Shown here in pieces: positions 44,039 to 53,487 of a DNA stretch of 64,000 nucleotides. A program made the translations under genes and the position numbers. Below the pieces are notes generated by a model. It saw only the letters and a list, made by a program, of their open reading frames with translations, did not search any database and was not told the origin of the DNA. Every line of letters begins with the position of its first letter. Position 1 is the stretch's first letter. Source of the DNA: JAOTZA01 sp965224065 (lineage in GTDB: Bacteria; Acidobacteriota; Thermoanaerobaculia; Multivoradales; JAHEKO01); the NCBI GenBank assembly GCA_965224065.1, contig CBDCYF010000005.1:1-64000 (forward strand), written 5' to 3'.

Positions 44039-45988
44039 CTAGCCTTGAGCGCCGACTCGTGTGGTCGGGAGATAGGCGGCCTCGCTCTCGACGGAGCGTT
44101 CGGCGAGAAAAGCCTCTTCGGCAAGCTGCCATCGCGCGCCCAGCTCGCGCGACAGGGTCTCGAGCTGTTCCGCGACCGCGGCGGCGTCGGAGGGGCGCCT
44201 TGCGGGCTTGGACGCCAGCAGCCTCATCACCAGTTCGTCCAGTTCCGTCGGAACACCGGTTACGGTCGTGGACGGACGCTCGATGGTACCGAAGAGTGTT
44301 TTGCGGATGATGTCCTTGAGTGTCTTTCCCTCGAAGGCCCGCCGTCCGGTAAGACAGAAATAGAGCACGGCGCCGAGCGAAAAAAGATCGCCGGTGGCGT
44401 CGTAGCGCTCGCCCCGCAGCGCTTCGGGCGGCAAGTAGCCGGGGGTCCCAAAGACCACGTCGCTTTGTGGCGCCACGGTCGAGAGGGCCTCGGCGATACC
44501 GAAATCGGTCACCTTGATCGAGCCGTCCTTGCCGAGGAGGATGTTGGCGGGCTTGACGTCACGGTGGACAAGGCCGTGGGCGTGTGCCGCGGCGAGCCCG
44601 CGTGCCACCGCGGCGCCCAGAAAGACCACCTGATCGGGCTCCAGGCTGCCCTGTTGCCAGACCAGTTGCTCGAGGTTTGTACCATCGATGAACTCCATGG
44701 CCAGAAACGCGGCGTCGTCGCTGTCCTGGACGTCGTAGACGGCGACGATGTTGGGGTGGTTGAGGCGAGCGGTCATCACGGCTTCCTGGAGCAACCGGTC
44801 GAGAAGCTCCTTTTTTTTCTTCCGCCCCGCCTCCCGGCCCAGCCGGACCGTCTTGATCGCCAGCTTGCGCTCGAGTTTTGGGTCGCGACCCAGAAAGACG
44901 GTGCCCATGGCGCCGGTGCCCAGGACGTCGAGCACCTGATAGCGACCCAGAAACACCTCGTCGAGCTGGCCCTGTTCCCGTAGCCGTCTCTCCAGGGCCT
45001 CAAACGAGGCTTTGAGCTGGTCGATCTCGTTCCCCTGCCCGGCGCCGGTTCCCAGACCGGCGAGCCTCCTTTGTGCCCGCGCCAGCTCGCGCATCGGCTT
45101 GACGACCGAGATGTAGGCCAGGGTCGAGAGCAGGGCGACCGCCAGCGCCACCAGACCGACGGCCACCCACGCCTGGCGCTTCATGGCTCGCGCGACGCTG
45201 TGGGCGATCTCGAGCGGCTGGCGCGAGAGAACGATCCAATCCGTTCCGGGCACCGGGAAGTAGGAGCCGAGCCATCGGCCTCCCTCGGTGGGGTGTTCGA
45301 AATCCGGGTGTGCGCCCTGGAGCCACAGAGTCCGGGCCTCCTTCAACATCGCCTCCGGAAAACCTTCGGAAGAGCCGATGAGATCGGTACCCTCGCCGGT
45401 GGTGAGGGTGACCTTGACCCGCCCCTGTCCGTATTCGTACGACTCGAGAGCGTCGGCGAGCGCCCGGCCGTCGGCGACCACCCAGACAAACCCGATCTTT
45501 CCCGGCAGATCGGCCGACACCCGCAACAGCGGGTAAGGTGAGCCGGGAAACCCCAGAATTTCCTTTTCCGGCGCGGCGCCGAGGACCTCGGCCACGCGCT
45601 CGCGGATTGCCGTGTCGGCGATCTGGACCAGCAGCGCTTGCTCGCCCTCGCGGTCGACCACGGCAATGGCCAATACATCCAATTTGGACCAGGCGCGCAG
45701 TGTTTCCGACAGCAGGGTCTGGGCGCCCGGCGAGCGGGGATCGGCGAGGACCGAGTTGCCGGCCAGGCTTTGGGCCAACAGTACCTGGGTGCTGACAAAC
45801 GCGTTGACCTGTTCGGCGGCGTTGCGGGAGAACAGCGAGTGAGTGCTCTCGACCTGATCGCTCATCGCCCGTTCGTTGACGCCGATCAGCCGGAACGCCA
45901 ACAGGCCCACCGGGAGAAGACCCACGACGGCCAGGGTCACGGCAAGGCGGGTCACCAGCGACGGCGAAAAGCGCGATGCCAGACTCAT
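44039..45988 (-). CDS. Transmembrane sensor Ser/Thr protein kinase (N-terminal dCache-like, C-terminal Hanks kinase)
   Basis: The 649-residue protein has TM1 (about 14-34), an extracellular double-Cache-like sensor (about 40-265), TM2 (about 274-295), a HAMP-like linker (VVKPMRELARAQRRLAG) and a C-terminal kinase domain (about 347-600). Kinase motifs are complete: GTGAMG (357-362), K379, E402, HRDVKPAN (D477) and DFG (495-497). This is the layout of chemoreceptors and histidine kinases but with a Hanks kinase output. A TACCAT box lies 14 bases before ATG 45988. The ligand is unknown. The convergent neighbour is the LysM/FecR cell-surface protein. Confidence 0.92.
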   Translation of the reverse strand: MSLASRFSPSLVTRLAVTLAVVGLLPVGLLAFRLIGVNERAMSDQVESTHSLFSRNAAEQVNAFVSTQVLLAQSLAGNSVLADPRSPGAQTLLSETLRAWSKLDVLAIAVVDREGEQALLVQIADTAIRERVAEVLGAAPEKEILGFPGSPYPLLRVSADLPGKIGFVWVVADGRALADALESYEYGQGRVKVTLTTGEGTDLIGSSEGFPEAMLKEARTLWLQGAHPDFEHPTEGGRWLGSYFPVPGTDWIVLSRQPLEIAHSVARAMKRQAWVAVGLVALAVALLSTLAYISVVKPMRELARAQRRLAGLGTGAGQGNEIDQLKASFEALERRLREQGQLDEVFLGRYQVLDVLGTGAMGTVFLGRDPKLERKLAIKTVRLGREAGRKKKKELLDRLLQEAVMTARLNHPNIVAVYDVQDSDDAAFLAMEFIDGTNLEQLVWQQGSLEPDQVVFLGAAVARGLAAAHAHGLVHRDVKPANILLGKDGSIKVTDFGIAEALSTVAPQSDVVFGTPGYLPPEALRGERYDATGDLFSLGAVLYFCLTGRRAFEGKTLKDIIRKTLFGTIERPSTTVTGVPTELDELVMRLLASKPARRPSDAAAVAEQLETLSRELGARWQLAEEAFLAERSVESEAAYLPTTRVGAQG

Positions 45989-46042
45989 GGCCTTCAGCCC
46001 GAATGGTACCGGATGAAAGGCTGCCGGTTGTCGAGGGCGGCG

Positions 46043-47944
46043 TCAGGCCGCCGAGCTGGGAGCGGAGAATCCGGCCGACAGCAGCTTGGAAAACTCCGTC
46101 GAGGAGACCGGGCGGCTGAAATGAAACCCCTGAAGGATCTCGCAGCCTTCGGCCCTCAGATAGGTTGCCTGCTCGGCCGTCTCGACCCCTTCGGCCACCA
46201 CCGACAGGCCGAGAAAGTGGGCGAGAGCGATGACCGCCTTGACGATCGCCGTGTTGTCCTTGTCGTCCGGCGTCGTCTGAACGAAGGACTTGTCGATCTT
46301 CAGGGTGTGGATCGGGAAACGCTTGAGATAGGCGAGCGAGGAGTACCCGGTGCCGAAGTCGTCGATCGAGATGTGGACGCCCAGTTGGTTGAACTCGTGC
46401 AATCGGTCGAGGGTCTTTTCGACCTCGTTCATCGCGATCGTTTCGGTGATCTCCAGCTCGAAGACCCTTGGGTCGAGCTTGGCGCTGTTCAGGATGGCGC
46501 CCACCGATTCCACAAAGCCGCGCTCGCGGAACTGGATGGCGGAGATGTTGACCGCCATGGACAGGTCTTTTTTGAGGACCTGGCGCCAGTGGTTGACTTG
46601 CCGGCTGGCCGTCTTGAGCACCCATTCACCGATCGGTACGATCAGACCCGTCTCCTCCGCCAAGGGGATAAAACGGTTGGGTCCGATGCGGCCCATCGCC
46701 GGGTGGTTCCAATAGACAAGGGCTTCGGCACCGACGATCTCAAACGTGTCGCTGCGGACCTTGGGCTGGTAGAGGAGCTCGAGCTCGCGATTCTCGACCG
46801 CGTAGCCCAGGGCCATCTTGAGCTGCAGCTTTTCAAAGGCGTAGCCGCCCATGGTCGGAGCGTAGAGCCGAAAGTGGTTTCGCCCTTGCTTTTTTGCCGT
46901 GTAGAGAGCGTTCTCGGCGTTTCGCAGCAGGGTCTGGGCGTCTTCGCCGTCCCACGGGTAGATGCTGCCCCCGAGACTCGCAGAGATCGCGAGCTGCTGG
47001 CCACCAAAATCGTACGGTGCCGAGATCGCCTCCAGCACGCGGGCGGCGAACTCCTTGACATCCTCGCTGTTGGTCGCCGAGCCCATCAGGATGCCGAACT
47101 CGTCATCGCCAAAGCGGCCGACCAGGTCGGTAGAGCCGCGAAACTCCAGGAGCCTCTGGGCGACTCCACCGAGAAGAAAATCTCCCACTGCGTAGCCAAA
47201 CGTGTCGTTGACTTCCTTGAAGTGGTCGAGGTCGAGCAGCAAGATGGCGAGCTTGTCTCTCTGAGGCGTCAGCTCGGCAAGAGCCCGCTTGAGCTCCTGG
47301 CCGAACACCTTCCGGTTGGGGAGGCCGGTCACCGGATCGTAGAGATTCTGGTCACCGGAGGCGGCTGGGGAGCGCGGCGCGGCGAGAGCGAGGCTGGCCA
47401 TGGCGGCTGCGATGGAGGTCATCCGCCACTCGTCGGTGGTGGGGTCTCGGGGCTCCCCAAAATAGCAATCGAGTGTGCCCAGAACCTCGGGTTGGTCGCT
47501 GGGGTCCGTCTCGGCCGTCGAGCCGCCGCCGGTCAGGCCGGTCAGGGGGATCGACCAGCAGGACCGAATCCCGCTGGACTGCGCTTCCTCCCGCAATCCC
47601 TCCCACAGGGGGTCGCTCTCGACGTCCCCGCTGATCACGGTCCGGTTGCGGTAGGCGGCGGCGCTCGAGCTTCCAGGTGCCAGACCCACGGTGAGCCCGG
47701 TGACCGCGTCGAGATAGGTCCGAGGCAGGCTGGGAGCGGCGCCGGGCTTCAAGGTCTGATCTTGCGAATCCAGCAGGGTGATCGAGCACCGTGCCCCGTC
47801 GAGCGTCGCTTCCAGCGCCAGACAGAGCTCGGCAAGCGCCAGCTCGACGTCACCCTCGCGGCGCAGACGATCCAAGATCCCGAGCTGCCGGTGGAGCAGT
47901 TCCAGAGTGGCGTCGGGACGCGTCTTGACGGGAGTTTTGGGCAT
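46043..47944 (-). CDS. GAF-GGDEF-EAL protein, predicted c-di-GMP phosphodiesterase
   Basis: ATG 47944 gives 633 residues. A GAF-like domain (about 10-205) is followed by a GGDEF domain in which the signature reads RFGDDEF, so the second glycine is Asp and diguanylate cyclase activity is doubtful. The EAL domain keeps all catalytic blocks: EALVYW, VNISAIQF, EITET, IDDFGTGYSSL, LKIDKSFV and AEGVET. It should hydrolyse c-di-GMP, perhaps with GTP or another signal sensed by the degenerate GGDEF/GAF parts. There is no membrane segment. A TATACT box at 47976-47971 lies 26 bases upstream. Confidence 0.93.
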   Translation of the reverse strand: MPKTPVKTRPDATLELLHRQLGILDRLRREGDVELALAELCLALEATLDGARCSITLLDSQDQTLKPGAAPSLPRTYLDAVTGLTVGLAPGSSSAAAYRNRTVISGDVESDPLWEGLREEAQSSGIRSCWSIPLTGLTGGGSTAETDPSDQPEVLGTLDCYFGEPRDPTTDEWRMTSIAAAMASLALAAPRSPAASGDQNLYDPVTGLPNRKVFGQELKRALAELTPQRDKLAILLLDLDHFKEVNDTFGYAVGDFLLGGVAQRLLEFRGSTDLVGRFGDDEFGILMGSATNSEDVKEFAARVLEAISAPYDFGGQQLAISASLGGSIYPWDGEDAQTLLRNAENALYTAKKQGRNHFRLYAPTMGGYAFEKLQLKMALGYAVENRELELLYQPKVRSDTFEIVGAEALVYWNHPAMGRIGPNRFIPLAEETGLIVPIGEWVLKTASRQVNHWRQVLKKDLSMAVNISAIQFRERGFVESVGAILNSAKLDPRVFELEITETIAMNEVEKTLDRLHEFNQLGVHISIDDFGTGYSSLAYLKRFPIHTLKIDKSFVQTTPDDKDNTAIVKAVIALAHFLGLSVVAEGVETAEQATYLRAEGCEILQGFHFSRPVSSTEFSKLLSAGFSAPSSAA

Positions 47945-47970
47945 GGTTGGGTGACAGGGGCCCCTACAAA

Positions 47971-47976
47971 AGTATA
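47971..47976 (-). promoter_or_regulatory. -10 box TATACT for the GGDEF-EAL gene
   Basis: TATACT on the minus strand, 26 bases before ATG 47944, giving a leader of about 19 bases. Confidence 0.5.
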
Positions 47977-48059
47977 AGCGAGCGTTCGATGATTGGACAA
48001 TTGCATCCGGCCTTGCCATGGCCCACCCACAGTGCTAAGTAGTGCAACGGCCGAAGACG

Positions 48060-48731
48060 ATGGATTCACGACCGCAAGACGTTTTGCCGCTGTTCCCCCT
48101 CACCGGGGCGTTGTTGCTGCCCGGGAACTATCTGCCGCTCAATGTGTTCGAGGCGCGCTACCGGTGTTTGATCGAAGACGCCCTCGCGGGTGCGCGGCGA
48201 GTCGGCATGATCCAGCCACGAGTGCCGGCACCCGACAACTGGGGGCCCGCGGAGGACGGCGAGCCGAACCCGGAGCTGTATGCGGTGGGCTGCGTCGGGG
48301 CCCTGGAACGATGCGAGCGGCAGCCCGACGGGCGCTACCTCGTATTGCTCCGGGGGGAACGGAGGTTCCGGGTCGTCGCCGAGCTACCGCTCCACCGGGG
48401 GTATCGCCGCGCCGAGGTCGAATTTGTGTTTCCCGACGCCGAATCGGAGTCGACCGGCGGCTCGCTCGAGTTCGACCGGCTGCTGGCCGCGGCGGTTGCG
48501 TTTGCCCATCGCCACGATCTCGACTTCGATCGGGACCTGCTGGAGTCGCTGTCCCCGTTGCAGCTTCTCCACGCGCTGTGCGCGGCGCTGCCGTTTGCGG
48601 CCGGCGAGAAACAGGCCTTGCTGGAAGCCGAGAGCTCGGTGGATCGTCAGACGCTGTTGCTGGCCCTGATGCAAATGGGGCCGGATTCTGCCGCCGGCGA
48701 TGGGCTCCACGAGCCGCCGGTCGTCAACTAG
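48060..48731 (+). CDS. Lon-protease substrate-binding-domain protein
   Basis: A 223-residue stand-alone Lon N-terminal domain protein: LPLFPLTGALLLPGNYLPLNVFEARYR is the family opening (quoted in parts: LPLFPLTG, LNVFEARYR), followed by YAVGCVGALERCE, YLVLLRGERRFRV and a C-terminal helical part. No AAA or peptidase domain is present. Stand-alone members may bind unfolded proteins or RNA, or support ubiquinone-like and cell-wall functions; their role is unclear. ATG 48060 is preferred over GTG 48042 since the domain starts soon after. It is divergent from the GGDEF-EAL gene. Confidence 0.9.
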   Translation: MDSRPQDVLPLFPLTGALLLPGNYLPLNVFEARYRCLIEDALAGARRVGMIQPRVPAPDNWGPAEDGEPNPELYAVGCVGALERCERQPDGRYLVLLRGERRFRVVAELPLHRGYRRAEVEFVFPDAESESTGGSLEFDRLLAAAVAFAHRHDLDFDRDLLESLSPLQLLHALCAALPFAAGEKQALLEAESSVDRQTLLLALMQMGPDSAAGDGLHEPPVVN

Positions 48732-48743
48732 CCTGACCGAAGA

Positions 48744-49724
48744 TCAGGCTGCGTCGCCAGCCGGGCGTCGGTAGAGCTCTCGAACCCAGGCGGCGTCTTC
48801 GGCGCTCAAAACACCGTCGCAGGCAGCCGCCGCCTCGGCCTGCTGCGGCCCGCGCTGTCCCAGGATCGCGCAAGCGCCGCGCGAATCTTCGAGGAGTGCA
48901 CCGATCAATGCGCGCAAGAGTGGCTGCGGGTGGTCCGCAAACCGCGTCTCGACGGCCTGGCGGCAGCGTACGAGTCGGGCCAGGGTCTCGGCGTCGCGGA
49001 ACTCGCGGATGCGATTCCGCATGTCTCCCGAGTCGAACCGGACCGGTTCTTCGTATTTGCCCAGCAGCAGGCCGTGCTTGATCGGCGAGAAGAAAACCGC
49101 GCCCAGATCGCGTTCCTCAACGGCGCCTTGCAGGCCGCTCGACTCATAGCGGTCGTCGACCACGTTACGATAGATCTGGACGATGTCGGGGTCGACCCTG
49201 TCGAGCAACCGCCGGACTTTGTTCGAGTCCCAGTCGGAGAGTCCGAGAAAACGAAACTTGCCCTGTTCGCGAAACCGGCGGAGCACGGTCAGCGCGTCGC
49301 CCAGAAACTCGTCATCCGGGCCAAAGTCGCAGTGGTGGAGGTAGTAGAGGTCGAGATAGTCGGTGCGCAAGAGCTCGAGCGAGCGCTCGAGCCGCGAGCG
49401 GACGAGCTCGGGGTGGTAGTAGTGTTTGTGATCGCCCGGATCCCAGCCCACCTTGCTAGCGAGAAAGATCTCGTCGCGCGGAACCCGGTCCCACATCGAA
49501 CCGATGATCGCTTCGGCCTGTCCGTCGCCGTAGACGTCGGCGGTGTCCCAGTGGTGGATCCCCAGCTCCCAGGCCCGGAGCAGGGCGGCGTCCGCGCGGC
49601 GATCGTCGTGGCCCGACCAGCCGACTTCGACACGCCCCACTTTCTTGGCCCCGCTAAAGGGCCAGGTGCCGAGACCGATCGCCGCGACGTGCTGCTCGGT
49701 GCGGCCCAGCCGGATCGTTTTCAT
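48744..49724 (-). CDS. Aldo/keto reductase
   Basis: A 326-residue TIM-barrel reductase with the catalytic tetrad D60 (HHWDTADVYG), Y65, K91 (LASKVGW) and H130 (YLHHCDF). The opening MKTIRLGRTEQHVAAIGLGT and the middle block KFRFLGLSDWDSNKV place it in the AKR5/AKR12-like general stress group using NADPH. The substrate cannot be told. A TAGGCT box lies six bases before ATG 49724. The stop lies 12 bases from the convergent Lon-domain gene. Confidence 0.93.
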   Translation of the reverse strand: MKTIRLGRTEQHVAAIGLGTWPFSGAKKVGRVEVGWSGHDDRRADAALLRAWELGIHHWDTADVYGDGQAEAIIGSMWDRVPRDEIFLASKVGWDPGDHKHYYHPELVRSRLERSLELLRTDYLDLYYLHHCDFGPDDEFLGDALTVLRRFREQGKFRFLGLSDWDSNKVRRLLDRVDPDIVQIYRNVVDDRYESSGLQGAVEERDLGAVFFSPIKHGLLLGKYEEPVRFDSGDMRNRIREFRDAETLARLVRCRQAVETRFADHPQPLLRALIGALLEDSRGACAILGQRGPQQAEAAAACDGVLSAEDAAWVRELYRRPAGDAA

Positions 49725-49730
49725 AAAAGA

Positions 49731-49736
49731 AGCCTA
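49731..49736 (-). promoter_or_regulatory. -10-like box TAGGCT for the aldo/keto reductase gene
   Basis: TAGGCT on the minus strand ends six bases before ATG 49724 with a T-rich spacer (TCTTTT). Confidence 0.5.
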
Positions 49737-49800
49737 TCGCGGGGCGCGCTCCCGCTGCGCCGTCGGGAATTCTGGACCCTCGGTCCGGGTTTCCAAGAAC

Positions 49801-50721
49801 GTGGCTGATCTCGACGACTACGAGTTTGCGCCGGAGGCCTCGTCGGACGGGCCCCCCGGCGAGTCGTCCGGAGATCCGTCGGGGCCCTCTGAGCCAGTCG
49901 AGCTATCGGAGCCGTCCGAGCTATCGGAGCCATCCGGGCCGCGCGGCGAGCGGTCGGCGCCGCCGGTGTGGGCCATCGCCGCCATTCTCGGCACGCTCGT
50001 CCTGGCCGCCGTCCTCTATTTCTTGTTGTCGGGCCGCGGTGAGCCGCAGCCCGGCACGGTGAGCGCGCCCGCCGAGCAGGAGGCGCCGGCGGCGGAGATC
50101 GGCAAGGTGGAGGAAGAAGCGCTCGAGCCGGTGGAGCTGCCGGAGCTGGATGCGAGCGACCGATTGGTTCGCGCGCTGATCGGCGAGCTGTCCTCGCATC
50201 CGACACTGTTGCGCTGGCTCGCCAACGAAGACCTGGTGCGCCGGTTTGTGGCGGCGGTGGACAATCTCGCCGAGGGCCAGATCCCCAGGGCCCATGTCGG
50301 GTTTGTCGCGCCACGCGGAGACTTCCGCGCTCTGCCGCAAGGCGATCGCAAGGTGATCGATCCGCAGAGCTTTCGGCGCTTCGACCTGGCCACCCAGGTA
50401 TTTACATCGCTCGATACGGAGTCGGCGGCGAGGCTCTACCGGGAGCTTGAGCCCTTGATGCAGGAGGCCTACCGGGACCTGGGCTACCCCGACCGCGATT
50501 TCCGCGACACCCTGGCCCAGGCGGTGGACGTGGTGACCGAAACGCCGCGGCCTCCGGAGCGGATCGAGGTCATCGAAAGCGTCTCGAGCTTCCGCTTTGC
50601 CGACCCACGCCTCGAGAGCCTGTTGCCGGTGCAAAGACAGTTGATCGGCTTTGGCCCGGACAATCTGGCACGGGTCCAGACCAAGGCACGCACCCTTGCG
50701 CAGGCGATCGGGGCGGGCTGA
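49801..50721 (+). CDS. DUF3014 membrane-anchored protein
   Basis: GTG 49801 gives 306 residues; the longer frame runs through the divergent promoter region. An acidic Ser/Pro/Glu-rich cytoplasmic tail with short SEPxEL repeats precedes one membrane helix (WAIAAILGTLVLAAVLYFLL). The external part carries the DUF3014 blocks LPELDASDRLVRALIGEL, WLANEDLVRRFVAAVDNLAEG and FRRFDLATQVFTSLD. The family's function is unknown; it is widespread in Gram-negative bacteria as an envelope protein. sppA starts 136 bases downstream. Confidence 0.88.
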   Translation: MADLDDYEFAPEASSDGPPGESSGDPSGPSEPVELSEPSELSEPSGPRGERSAPPVWAIAAILGTLVLAAVLYFLLSGRGEPQPGTVSAPAEQEAPAAEIGKVEEEALEPVELPELDASDRLVRALIGELSSHPTLLRWLANEDLVRRFVAAVDNLAEGQIPRAHVGFVAPRGDFRALPQGDRKVIDPQSFRRFDLATQVFTSLDTESAARLYRELEPLMQEAYRDLGYPDRDFRDTLAQAVDVVTETPRPPERIEVIESVSSFRFADPRLESLLPVQRQLIGFGPDNLARVQTKARTLAQAIGAG

Positions 50722-50847
50722 CGCTCCCGCCGAACAGGGGCGCCGGCGCGCCGCTATCCGCCGGGGAATCGCTTGCGCCGCGAATGGGCTCAGCCAGCGA
50801 TAGACTGGCCGTCGCCCGGCGGGCGAGGCGTACCGCTGTCGGTTGCT

Positions 50848-50852
50848 GGAGG
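50848..50852 (+). promoter_or_regulatory. Strong Shine-Dalgarno of sppA
   Basis: GGAGG within GGAGGTGAT, five bases before ATG 50858. This near-perfect anti-16S match decides the start and contrasts with the many genes here lacking an SD. Confidence 0.8.
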
Positions 50853-50857
50853 TGATT

Positions 50858-52648
50858 ATGAGATCCAAGGGACGCGCGCTGCTGATTGTTCTGATCGTCT
50901 TGCTGCTGCTTGGTTTTGCCGGTGTGGTGGTCGGCCTCTGGCTCGCCGGTCGCGGCAAGTCGGCCCCCGGCAAGACCGTCCTCGAGCTCGACCTCACCCA
51001 GACGATCGCCGAATACGTGCCCGGGGACACGCTGACGCGCTCGCTGCTGGACCAGCGGCTGGATCTTCGCGAGCTGGTGCGGACGCTGGACCAAGCGGCG
51101 AACGACGACGGCGTGGTAGGGCTGGTGGCGCGGGTGAGCTCGGTGCCGATGGGGCTGGCCAGGATCCAAGAGATCCGCACCGCACTCGCGGACTTTTCCG
51201 CCGCCGGCAAGATGACGGTGGCCTATGCCGACACCTTTGGCGAGTGGGGGCCGGGCAATGGCAGTTACTACCTCGCCAGCGCGTTTGACCGCATCTACCT
51301 GCAGCCGTCGGGCGACATCGGGCTGACCGGGCTGCTGTACCAGACGTCGTTTCTGCGCGGGACGCTTGAAAAGCTGGATATCGAGCCCCGGTTCGATCAC
51401 CGGCGCGAGTATAAAAACGCCATGAACGCGCTCACCGAGACCGAGTACACCGCAGCCCACGAAGAGGCGCTGCGGGCGCTGATGGACTCACAGTTCGAGC
51501 AGATTGTCGCCGGTGTGACAGCCGGCCGGGGGCTCGAGCCGGCCGAAGCGGAGGCGCTCTTCGATCGCGGCCCCTATCTGGGACAGGAGGCCGTCGACGC
51601 CGGTCTGGTCGACGGTCTGGCCTATCGCGACGAGGTCTACGAAGCGCTGCGGGAAGAGCTCGGCGAAGAGGTCTCTTTCACCGGTCTGTCCGGGTATGCC
51701 GGCGGCGTCGACCTGCTCGGCAGCGGCGAGACCATTGCGTTGATCTACGGCGTCGGCGCGGTGATGCGGGGCGAGAGCGAATACGATCCCTTTACCGGTG
51801 ACGTGGTGATGGGCGCGGACACGGTCTCCGAGGCCTTCCGCGACGCCGTCGACGATTCGAGGGTCCAGGCGATCTTGTTTCGGGTCGACAGCCCCGGTGG
51901 CTCCTATGTCGCTTCCGACACGATCTGGCGCGAGACGGTGAGGGCCCGCGAAGCAGGCAAGCCGGTGGTGGTTTCGATGGGTAACGTCGCTGGCTCGGGC
52001 GGGTATTTTGTCGCCATGGCCGCCGACGCCATCGTCGCCCAGCCGGGGACGATCACCGGCTCGATCGGCGTCTACGGCGGCAAATTGTTGAATCGCGGTC
52101 TGTGGGCCAAGCTGGGGATCTCGTTCGACGACGTCGCCTCGAGTTCCAACAGCCGCATGTGGAGCTCACTCGACGACTACAGCGAGGGAGGATGGCAGCG
52201 GTTTCAGGCGTCGCTCGACCGGATCTATGAGGACTTCACCAGCAAGGTCGCCGCCGGTCGCGAGCTACCGCTCGAGACGGTCCTGGACATCGCCAAGGGT
52301 CGGATCTGGACCGGCGCCACCGCCAAGGAGCTGGGGCTGGTGGATGCGGTCGGCGGCTACCCGGAGGCGAAGGCGGAGATTCGCGAGGCCCTCGGACTCG
52401 AAGAAGACGCCAAGCTTCGTTTCAAGATCTTCCCACGGCCCAAATCGGCCTTCGAGCTCTTTGTGGACCGTTTTCCGGCGGCAAGCGCGTCCTCGTCGGG
52501 GGAGCTGGCCGAGGCGCTCAAGCTGACCAGGAACGTGAGCCGCACCCTGCGGGCCGCCGGTCTGCTCGAGCCGTACTACGGCCCGCTCTCGATGCCGGCC
52601 GGGGCGCCGTTGCTGGACGAGCTGCCGGCCTCGCTCTCGTGGCGGTGA
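50858..52648 (+). CDS. sppA: Signal peptide peptidase SppA, long (67K) type
   Basis: The 596-residue protein starts after a perfect SD. One N-terminal anchor (ALLIVLIVLLLLGFAGVVVGL) is followed by two S49 domains. The catalytic lysine is K186 in the first domain (HRREYKNAMN) and the serine is S380 in the second (GNVAGSGGYF), the same split Lys/Ser arrangement as in E. coli SppA. It degrades cleaved signal peptides and perhaps other membrane fragments in the periplasm. The M23 peptidase gene overlaps its end by ten bases, suggesting coupled expression. Confidence 0.95.
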   Translation: MRSKGRALLIVLIVLLLLGFAGVVVGLWLAGRGKSAPGKTVLELDLTQTIAEYVPGDTLTRSLLDQRLDLRELVRTLDQAANDDGVVGLVARVSSVPMGLARIQEIRTALADFSAAGKMTVAYADTFGEWGPGNGSYYLASAFDRIYLQPSGDIGLTGLLYQTSFLRGTLEKLDIEPRFDHRREYKNAMNALTETEYTAAHEEALRALMDSQFEQIVAGVTAGRGLEPAEAEALFDRGPYLGQEAVDAGLVDGLAYRDEVYEALREELGEEVSFTGLSGYAGGVDLLGSGETIALIYGVGAVMRGESEYDPFTGDVVMGADTVSEAFRDAVDDSRVQAILFRVDSPGGSYVASDTIWRETVRAREAGKPVVVSMGNVAGSGGYFVAMAADAIVAQPGTITGSIGVYGGKLLNRGLWAKLGISFDDVASSSNSRMWSSLDDYSEGGWQRFQASLDRIYEDFTSKVAAGRELPLETVLDIAKGRIWTGATAKELGLVDAVGGYPEAKAEIREALGLEEDAKLRFKIFPRPKSAFELFVDRFPAASASSSGELAEALKLTRNVSRTLRAAGLLEPYYGPLSMPAGAPLLDELPASLSWR

Positions 52649-53487
52649 CCCGCCGGGTGCTGGCCGGTCTCGCGCTGCTGGCCGGTGGCGCGGCCCTCGC
52701 GGCCCACGCTCCGTCCGCCGCGGGGCTGGAGGTGGCTCCGGGAACGGTGGTGCACTGGCCGGGCGCGGAGCTCGAAGACTGTAGCCTGGGCGAGAGGCAT
52801 TGGCGGCCTCGTGCCGGCGCCTGCTGGTACACGATCGATCTTTTGCATCCTGAAGGACCGATCGAGCTGGTGCGCGTGCGCGCCGGTGAGACCGAGAATG
52901 CGACGGTCCGGGTCTCCGATTATGTCTATCCGGTCCAGCACATCACCCTGCGGGACAACTCCAAAGTCAACCTCTCGCAGGCCGATCTCTCGCGAGTGCG
53001 ATCCGAACAGCAGCGTGTGGGCGCTCTGTGGTCCAGCGACACCGATCCGCAGTTCGAGCTTCCGCTGGCACCGCCACTCGCGGACCTGCCCGAAGGCGGC
53101 CGTTTTGGCGCCCGGCGCTTCTTCAACGGCCAGCCGCGCAGCCCCCACTCTGGCGCGGACTTCGCGGCCGACGCGGGCACCGCGGTTTTTAGTGCAGCCG
53201 CCGGCCGCGTCGTGCTCGCCGATGACCTGTTTTTCTCGGGCCAGAGCGTGTTTATCGACCACGGAGCGGGCCTGGTGACGATGTATTTTCACCTCAGCCG
53301 CCATCTGGTGGAGACGGGCCAGTGGGTGGAGCGGGGTGAGCAGATCGGCGCGGTGGGGCAGACCGGACGCGCCACCGGCCCCCACCTTCATTTTGGGGTG
53401 CGCTGGCGCGGAGCGCGGGTCGATCCGAAGCTGCTTCTCGGCGCCGGGGACGACCTGCCGACGATTCCGGTGAGAAGGTCGGGCTAG
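52639..53487 (+). CDS. Exported M23-family (LytM) metallopeptidase
   Basis: GTG 52639 overlaps the sppA end; GTG 52645 is also possible. A signal peptide is followed by a ~110-residue beta domain, then the LytM domain with all zinc ligands: H170/D174 (PHSGADF) and H251 in PHLHFG, with H249 catalytic. It probably cuts peptidoglycan peptides as an endopeptidase. Length (282) is normal. Its stop overlaps the convergent antiporter gene by four bases. Confidence 0.92.
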   Translation: MAVTRRVLAGLALLAGGAALAAHAPSAAGLEVAPGTVVHWPGAELEDCSLGERHWRPRAGACWYTIDLLHPEGPIELVRVRAGETENATVRVSDYVYPVQHITLRDNSKVNLSQADLSRVRSEQQRVGALWSSDTDPQFELPLAPPLADLPEGGRFGARRFFNGQPRSPHSGADFAADAGTAVFSAAAGRVVLADDLFFSGQSVFIDHGAGLVTMYFHLSRHLVETGQWVERGEQIGAVGQTGRATGPHLHFGVRWRGARVDPKLLLGAGDDLPTIPVRRSG

